In this document: positions 6,537 to 10,998 of the stretch, piece by piece
Numbering within the stretch: position 1 is the stretch's first letter
Layout: each line of letters begins with the position of its first letter
DNA from: an uncultured Bacteroidales bacterium
Lineage (GTDB): Bacteria; Bacteroidota; Bacteroidia; Bacteroidales; Paludibacteraceae
Length of the DNA: 10,998 nt
Reading direction: 5' to 3'
Assembly: GCA_946184195.1 (NCBI GenBank)
Contig: CAMHEP010000039.1
Location: 1 to 10,998 of the forward strand
The notes under the pieces: generated by a model
Database searches by the model: none
Told to the model about the DNA's origin: nothing
Seen by the model: the letters and a program-made list of their open reading frames with translations, nothing else
Position numbers and translations under genes: made by a program

Positions 6537-9317
6537 TTAGAAGCCAAGCACATTATATCGCTTGCCATCCTTTTCAATAACGATTTGCCCGTTGGCATCA
6601 ATATACTTGCGTACGACGGGAGCTGCGATTTCGCTATCAGCGTCTTCCACTCCTGTGTGTGAACCGCCCATTGATACTTTGGCGCCGAATCCACCACGAC
6701 CGTTAGCGGCACGCACATAGATAGTCCTACCTGCATACTCGCTCGCGTCGAACGACTTGTCTGCGGTGAGAGCCACTAACTCATCGTCAGCATAGACGAG
6801 GAAAGCAGCTGCATCGCTTGTCCAACTATATATATCGTTGTTCTCGTTCGGGTCGCTGACCTCAGTCTGCGCGGCGATAACTGCCGGATCCCATGCGGTG
6901 CCGAAAATCACCGAGTAACTGTAGTTAGCTACCTGCTCAGCCGACAATACCGTCTCTATCTGACGAGTAGCATTACCGCTCTTCTCGTCGATGAAAGTCA
7001 CAATATTGGACGCGGGATTAATCACCGTTCCGTCACTCAGGTGCGTGTTGTACTCGCCGAAAACGGGCCATGCGTTAGCGTTCATTAGTTTCTCTGTCCA
7101 ACGGCTGATACCACTACCGGTGAAACTGAACTGACCTGCACTATAGTCGACCAACGTATTGAGGAAGATGGTGGTCGGAGTGTTGTTCCATGCACGACCC
7201 AAGCTGACCGTCGGGCACTCACTCTTTAGCGTGCAACCCTCGAAAACATACGCATCGGTAGCAGGACCATTGGCTGCTGTCACAGCGTCCGACCCGCCAC
7301 CGTTGCTGTTGCGTTTCTCGCAATAGAGCAGGTTGTTCTTGAAGTATACCTTTCCGTCACCGCATATATAGTCCACCGTTCCGTGTATCTCGCAGTCCTC
7401 AAAGTACTTCAGCGCTCCGGCAAGATTGCTATAGTAGGTGTCCTGATAACTGAGCATGCGAACGTTTTTGCAGATGCTCTTGGTCCCCTGATCGTGCAAG
7501 CAGACGGCACGACCGTTGTTGTTGACATAGTAGTCCAGCGCGTTCTGTAGCGTCAGATCTTGCAGGTAGAAGTTCTGTACGTTCTTGTTAACCTTCAAGG
7601 TGGACGTCTTGTCGATACTCTCCATCTCAACAGGAGGCTCGTTCTTGATAATCGTACCCGTCATCGATTCACCAATGATGGCAACATTGTTAGCCGTAAT
7701 GGTTGTCATGGTCGTCTCGCCGAGGTAGTAGGTACCGTTGGGGAGGAAGATCTTTCCGCCGCCATCTTCGTTGACCTTGACGATGGCATAGAGCAGTCCG
7801 GCTGCATCATTAGCGGTTACTATGTAATAGCCGGTAGCTTCGTCCTTGGTGAGGAAATCCACTACATTATAAACAGAAATCTTATGCACATAGTTTTGTC
7901 CGCCCTCATTGACAAGGGTGAAGGTGAGCGTAGTAGCCGCACCGCTATATGAATAGATAATTTGGTCACCGTCTGTGGCAACAATAGCGTCCATTCCATC
8001 AAGAACATTACCTTGTGCGTCACTGACGCTGAAGGTAGCACCTGCTTTACCTTCTTTGCAGAGGGTGAAGACAATCTGTGCCTTACCGGCTACATCCAGG
8101 GAGAGACTGTTGCCGTTGCTCAGGACAAAACCGTGTTTAGCATCATGCCATGCGGCACCATTGACATTGAAGGTCTCGTGGTCCTCTGGGTAGAAGGTAC
8201 CAAGGGTGAGGTCGTAGTTCTGCACCGAACCGACACTGACACTCTCCATAGGGGTAACAAGCGCCATGATGGTCGTGTTGCCTGTGATAACATCTGAGGC
8301 TTGTACCTTATATTTAGTGGCATATACCCATCCGCGGAATACTTGTCCTTCGGGGATAGTGAGGTCTGCCACGGTATAGGGCACCTCGCCGATGGGGTCG
8401 CCTTCATATTTAACTACACTTCCGAGTACGGTTCCGTTTTGATCCTTGTAGCTGATAGTAGCCTCTTGTACCTCAACGGCTTCTGCTTTGAAGTAGTTCA
8501 TATATTGCACAGGACCAAAGGTCAGTGTATCCGCTTCGCCCACATAGAGGTAAACGAATACATTGTCTGGAGTGGTGGAACCGTAGCATCCTCCCTGCGG
8601 ATAGGTAAGGGTAGCAATAGTCTCCCCGTTTTTGTTCTTCACACGGATAGGCTGGTTGCCATAATTGCAATCACCCAAGGTGAACTTAACCGTTCCGTCA
8701 ACGGGCACCGTGATGGTGAATGCTCGATAACCGTGTTGGTCGTTGTTGAAAGTGCCGCTGAAGGTCACGCCTTCGGGGACATTCTCAGCGGGGTATTCCT
8801 CACTCATGTTGCACATTACCATCTCGAAGTCGGTGAAGTTACGGGCGATGGTCTCAATAAACTCAATCTTTGTAAGAACCGATTGCACACCTGAGCCGCG
8901 CTGAATGTAAATATTCTTCTGCTCGGCACTGAGTTCGATGGTGGCGGTACGGAGTTCGGTGAAGTGCTCTGTCTCGCCAATAAGAGTCAGGTTCGACGTA
9001 GAGGGTGTTTCTCCATCAGGAAAATGTGATACCTTGAGCCATGTCTCGTTGCTTCCAGAACGTGCTGAGTAGGTCAGTTTGAGCTTACCGGCAACGGCGG
9101 CTTTAGTAAAGTAGCAGTAGCCGCTACCATCCATTTTGACGCCTTTCAGACCGTTGTTGGTTCCGGCTGCATCGTTAACCTTGCTGCCGTAGGTCAGTCC
9201 GTTGTCCGGACTGTTGCCGGGAGCAGTTTCTGTGTAGTCCCAGCGCAGGTCGTTCTCGCCTGCATACAGCCCGACGCTAAGGAATAGGGCTGTCATAAAA
9301 AAGAAAACTTTTTTCAT
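6537..9317 (-). CDS. Multidomain secreted pectin methylesterase (CE8)
   Basis: Residues 1-19 (MKKVFFFMTALFLSVGLYA) are a signal peptide. Residues ~20-157 form a beta-sandwich-like domain; ~160-283 and ~365-483 look like two copies of one module (HGYR/HGFV, FTLGDC/FTLCKE, LTF). A segment with EGQVFRGWVYATKYKV (~286-357) resembles a Listeria-Bacteroides InlB-type repeat. The catalytic beta-helix is ~497-777: GTYYLG (528-533), SYQDTYYSN (Gln625, Asp626), HGTVDYICG (nucleophile Asp649), SLGRAW (Arg708, Trp710). These match CE8 enzymes that remove methyl groups from homogalacturonan. The usual Gln before the AVxL strand is Arg603 here (GRAVCL). An Fn3-like region (~825-885) follows, then a tail ending GKRYNVLGF that recalls type IX secretion or surface-anchoring C-termini of Prevotella. 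The gene has its own promoter region and ends at the shared terminator. Family assignment is firm; the accessory-domain roles are inferred. Confidence 0.9.
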   Translation of the reverse strand: MKKVFFFMTALFLSVGLYAGENDLRWDYTETAPGNSPDNGLTYGSKVNDAAGTNNGLKGVKMDGSGYCYFTKAAVAGKLKLTYSARSGSNETWLKVSHFPDGETPSTSNLTLIGETEHFTELRTATIELSAEQKNIYIQRGSGVQSVLTKIEFIETIARNFTDFEMVMCNMSEEYPAENVPEGVTFSGTFNNDQHGYRAFTITVPVDGTVKFTLGDCNYGNQPIRVKNKNGETIATLTYPQGGCYGSTTPDNVFVYLYVGEADTLTFGPVQYMNYFKAEAVEVQEATISYKDQNGTVLGSVVKYEGDPIGEVPYTVADLTIPEGQVFRGWVYATKYKVQASDVITGNTTIMALVTPMESVSVGSVQNYDLTLGTFYPEDHETFNVNGAAWHDAKHGFVLSNGNSLSLDVAGKAQIVFTLCKEGKAGATFSVSDAQGNVLDGMDAIVATDGDQIIYSYSGAATTLTFTLVNEGGQNYVHKISVYNVVDFLTKDEATGYYIVTANDAAGLLYAIVKVNEDGGGKIFLPNGTYYLGETTMTTITANNVAIIGESMTGTIIKNEPPVEMESIDKTSTLKVNKNVQNFYLQDLTLQNALDYYVNNNGRAVCLHDQGTKSICKNVRMLSYQDTYYSNLAGALKYFEDCEIHGTVDYICGDGKVYFKNNLLYCEKRNSNGGGSDAVTAANGPATDAYVFEGCTLKSECPTVSLGRAWNNTPTTIFLNTLVDYSAGQFSFTGSGISRWTEKLMNANAWPVFGEYNTHLSDGTVINPASNIVTFIDEKSGNATRQIETVLSAEQVANYSYSVIFGTAWDPAVIAAQTEVSDPNENNDIYSWTSDAAAFLVYADDELVALTADKSFDASEYAGRTIYVRAANGRGGFGAKVSMGGSHTGVEDADSEIAAPVVRKYIDANGQIVIEKDGKRYNVLGF

Positions 9318-9398
9318 TGTGTATTAAACGATTAGTTGGTTGATTCTCTTGGTGTCGGTGGAGTAATGATATGCCATGCAATGGATTCTTTGCTCCTT

Positions 9399-9446
9399 GC
9401 TAAAATGACCGCATTATTACTCTCTTAAAACGACCGCAAAATTACT
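9399..9446 (-). promoter_or_regulatory. Tandem 23-base direct repeat with -7 box, pectinesterase promoter region
   Basis: Two copies (9399-9421 and 9424-9446) match at 18 of 23 positions with a 25-base period. On the minus strand each reads AGTAATnnTGCGGTC followed by an A/G, then TTTTA. The upstream copy contains TAATTTTG (complement of 9437-9444), an exact match to the Bacteroidetes -7 consensus TAnnTTTG. I do not see a clear -33 TTTG at normal distance. Transcription starting near 9430 would leave a leader of about 110 bases before the ATG at 9317. The duplication could be a regulator's operator overlapping the promoter, or a duplicated promoter. Confidence 0.5.
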
Positions 9447-9500
9447 CATTATTTTTAATACATGTGTGGAATAATTGACGAAAAATAGTATCCGTGTCCG

Positions 9501-10457
9501 TTATTCCCACGCTAATGCAGAAGCACCGAGTACAGCGGCATCCGACTCCTTAAGGTCGGAGAAAAGTACCTTAATCTTGCCTTTCCATATCGGGAGCAGT
9601 GATTCCTCCATCGCACGGACAATGGGGTCCATAATCCAATGTCCGGATTTGGTAAGACCGCCGAATAGGATAATGGCTTCAGGAGCTGAGAAAGCCACAA
9701 AGTCTGCAAAACTGTGTCCCAATATCGTTCCTGTATAGTCGAAGATGCGTTTAGCTACCTCATCGCCTGCTTCGGCTGCATCGTATACATCTTTGCTGGT
9801 GATGTGGTCTATGTCTAATTGACGCAGCAGAGTCGGCTCGGAGGTCGAGGAGATAATCTCCTTAGCAGAACGTGCCACACCTGTAGCCGAGGCGTATGCC
9901 TCTAGGTGACCTTTGCCACCGCAACCGCATGTACGAGCATTTTCACTGCGGTCTACTGTAACATGTCCTAATTCGCCGGCAAATCCGTCGTGACCGTATA
10001 CTACCTTGCCGTCTATCACAATACCGCTACCTACACCCGTACCAAGCGTAATCATAATAAAGTTCTTCATACCTTTGGCTACACCATAGACCATTTCGCC
10101 CATAGCTGCTGCGTTGGCGTCATTGGTCACATGGCAGGGAATTCCGAATTTATCGCTCAATAGTCGGGCAAGAGGTACTATCCCTTTCCATGGGAGATTG
10201 GGGGCTAGTTCAATATTGCCGGTATAGTAGTTACCATTAGGTGCACCGGCTCCCATACCGCGAAACATCTCTATTCCGCCTACCGGTTCAATGATACGCA
10301 TGGCTTCGGTGTACAGAGCGTCAACATAGTCGTTGATGTCGGCATATTCTTGCGTCTTGATAGATGTGCGGGCTAAAACATGACCGCGGGCATCTACAAT
10401 ACCCAGAACTGAGTTGGTGCCTCCCATATCGAGGCCTAATACATAAGGTTTGTCCAT
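9501..10457 (-). CDS. ROK-family sugar kinase, glucokinase-like
   Basis: Cytoplasmic ATP-dependent kinase of the ROK family, which phosphorylates glucose or related hexoses and amino sugars. Visible motifs: phosphate-binding DMGGTN (10-15), PNLPW (86-90), catalytic TNDANAAA (111-118, Asp113), a second phosphate loop LGTGVGSG (138-145), and the substrate/zinc segment GELGHV (161-166) followed by CGCGGKGHLE (177-186). Zinc ligands in ROK proteins are normally one His and three Cys; the third Cys position is His184 here. At 318 residues the length is normal, and there is no N-terminal DNA-binding domain, so it is a kinase and not a NagC/XylR-type repressor. It follows the sugar permease gene by 26 bases and is probably co-transcribed with it. 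No clear terminator is seen after its stop, so some read-through toward the pectinesterase gene is possible. Confidence 0.9.
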   Translation of the reverse strand: MDKPYVLGLDMGGTNSVLGIVDARGHVLARTSIKTQEYADINDYVDALYTEAMRIIEPVGGIEMFRGMGAGAPNGNYYTGNIELAPNLPWKGIVPLARLLSDKFGIPCHVTNDANAAAMGEMVYGVAKGMKNFIMITLGTGVGSGIVIDGKVVYGHDGFAGELGHVTVDRSENARTCGCGGKGHLEAYASATGVARSAKEIISSTSEPTLLRQLDIDHITSKDVYDAAEAGDEVAKRIFDYTGTILGHSFADFVAFSAPEAIILFGGLTKSGHWIMDPIVRAMEESLLPIWKGKIKVLFSDLKESDAAVLGASALAWE

Positions 10458-10483
10458 AGTAGTGATTATTAATAAATTGTAGG

Positions 10484-10998
10484 TTAGTCTACTTTAATAT
10501 CTGTATTCACGTTCTTGCTCCCCCAGAGTGCGTAATAGAGGATATAGGCAACACCGATAGTGGGAACGATATAACTGATGAGGGTGTTATGTCCGGCGAT
10601 GAAACTCTGTACGTAGGGGACAATACCACCACCAACTACCATCATCATGAAGATACCACTGGCTTTAGCTGTGTACTTACCCAATCCTTCGGTTGCCATG
10701 TTGAAAATGGAGCCCCACATCACGGATGTGCATAGTCCAACGAGCATGATGAGCAGTGCAGCAATAGGCATCGCCTTCATGCGGAATGCCCAATTGGTAG
10801 GCAGTTTGACCAGTATGTCGTTATCCAGCGCCATAGCGGAGCACATGAGTACGATAGCGACTATCGAGGTTATGATGACCATGGTGCGACTGCTCACCTT
10901 GCCTCCTACCAGCGAACCTATCAATCTTCCTGCCAACATCAGCAACCAATATAATCCGGCTACGAATCCTGCTGCAGCGAAACCTACTGTGGGTTTGA
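10484..10998 (-). CDS. MFS sugar permease, FucP/GluP-like (5' partial, C-terminal part only)
   Basis: The C-terminal third of a 12-helix major facilitator transporter in the inner membrane. The reading frame is open to the right edge; the residues before the first possible in-window start read PTVGFAAAGFVAGLYWL, so that start is internal. 'LYWLLMLAGRLIGSLVGGKVS' matches the helix-loop segment of the FucP/glucose-galactose permease group (YWggmmiGRfiGs). Four or five hydrophobic helices follow, including IAALLIMLVGLCTSVMWGSIF and SGIFMMMVVGGGIVPYVQSFI-like segments, and a short polar tail NVNTDIKVD. Members are proton symporters for fucose, glucose, galactose or GlcNAc. The paired ROK kinase suggests a hexose that is phosphorylated after entry, most likely glucose. 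Substrate residues lie mostly in the missing half. Confidence 0.85.
   Translation of the reverse strand, partial: KPTVGFAAAGFVAGLYWLLMLAGRLIGSLVGGKVSSRTMVIITSIVAIVLMCSAMALDNDILVKLPTNWAFRMKAMPIAALLIMLVGLCTSVMWGSIFNMATEGLGKYTAKASGIFMMMVVGGGIVPYVQSFIAGHNTLISYIVPTIGVAYILYYALWGSKNVNTDIKVD

Noticed and set aside
8301..8894. A 197-codon plus-strand frame opposite the pectinesterase gene
   Set aside because: It is antisense to a well-supported signal-peptide-bearing enzyme and has no family features or start context.
9447..9500. Terminator after the ROK kinase gene
   Set aside because: A short T-run is present on the minus strand, but no stable stem precedes it.
10943..10945. TTG as start of the permease
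   Set aside because: The frame continues upstream with typical MFS helix sequence to the window edge, so this is an internal codon.

Overview
The window looks like chromosomal DNA of a gut- or rumen-type Bacteroidales, most likely Prevotella or a close relative. Grounds: the protein families (GH65, secreted Gfo/Idh/MocA oxidoreductase, CE8 pectinesterase with a C-terminal '...GKRYNVLG' tail, FucP-like sugar permease next to a ROK kinase), a promoter with a Bacteroidetes-style -7 box (TAnnTTTG), and starts without Shine-Dalgarno sequences. This placement comes from recognition of families, not from a search.

Left half, plus strand (1-6423): four genes for proteins that carry or probably carry export signals. 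They are a GH65 glycoside hydrolase (5' end outside the window), a histidine acid phosphatase fused directly to an endonuclease/exonuclease/phosphatase (EEP) domain, a Gfo/Idh/MocA oxidoreductase with a Tat-like leader, and an acetyl-xylan-esterase-like alpha/beta hydrolase. The first three are separated by only about 15 bases and should be one transcript; the fourth follows after 131 bases that hold a hairpin repeat and a possible weak terminator. The set reads as a small periplasmic unit that strips glucosyl, phosphoryl and acyl groups from an unidentified substrate.

A strong two-way terminator hairpin (6447-6481) separates this unit from the convergent minus-strand genes: a 926-residue multidomain CE8 pectin methylesterase (9317 to 6537) with its own promoter region, a ROK-family glucokinase-like kinase (10457 to 9501), and the C-terminal part of an MFS sugar permease that runs off the right edge. 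Permease and kinase are 26 bases apart and form a sugar uptake/phosphorylation pair. Glucose released by the GH65 enzyme could feed it, but that link is inference.

The most unusual feature is repeat DNA inside coding sequence. A heptanucleotide repeat (ATTCGTM) lies in frame in two unrelated genes: the signal-peptide region of the phosphatase fusion and a loop of the esterase. A second, hairpin-forming repeat follows the heptads in the same signal-peptide region and recurs between the oxidoreductase and esterase genes. The phosphatase's export leader therefore appears to be built largely from two repeat families. The phosphatase-EEP fusion, a Gln-to-Arg change in the pectinesterase active site, and a duplicated 23-base motif in the pectinesterase promoter also deserve attention. 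No RNA genes, CRISPR arrays, insertion sequences or phage genes were seen.
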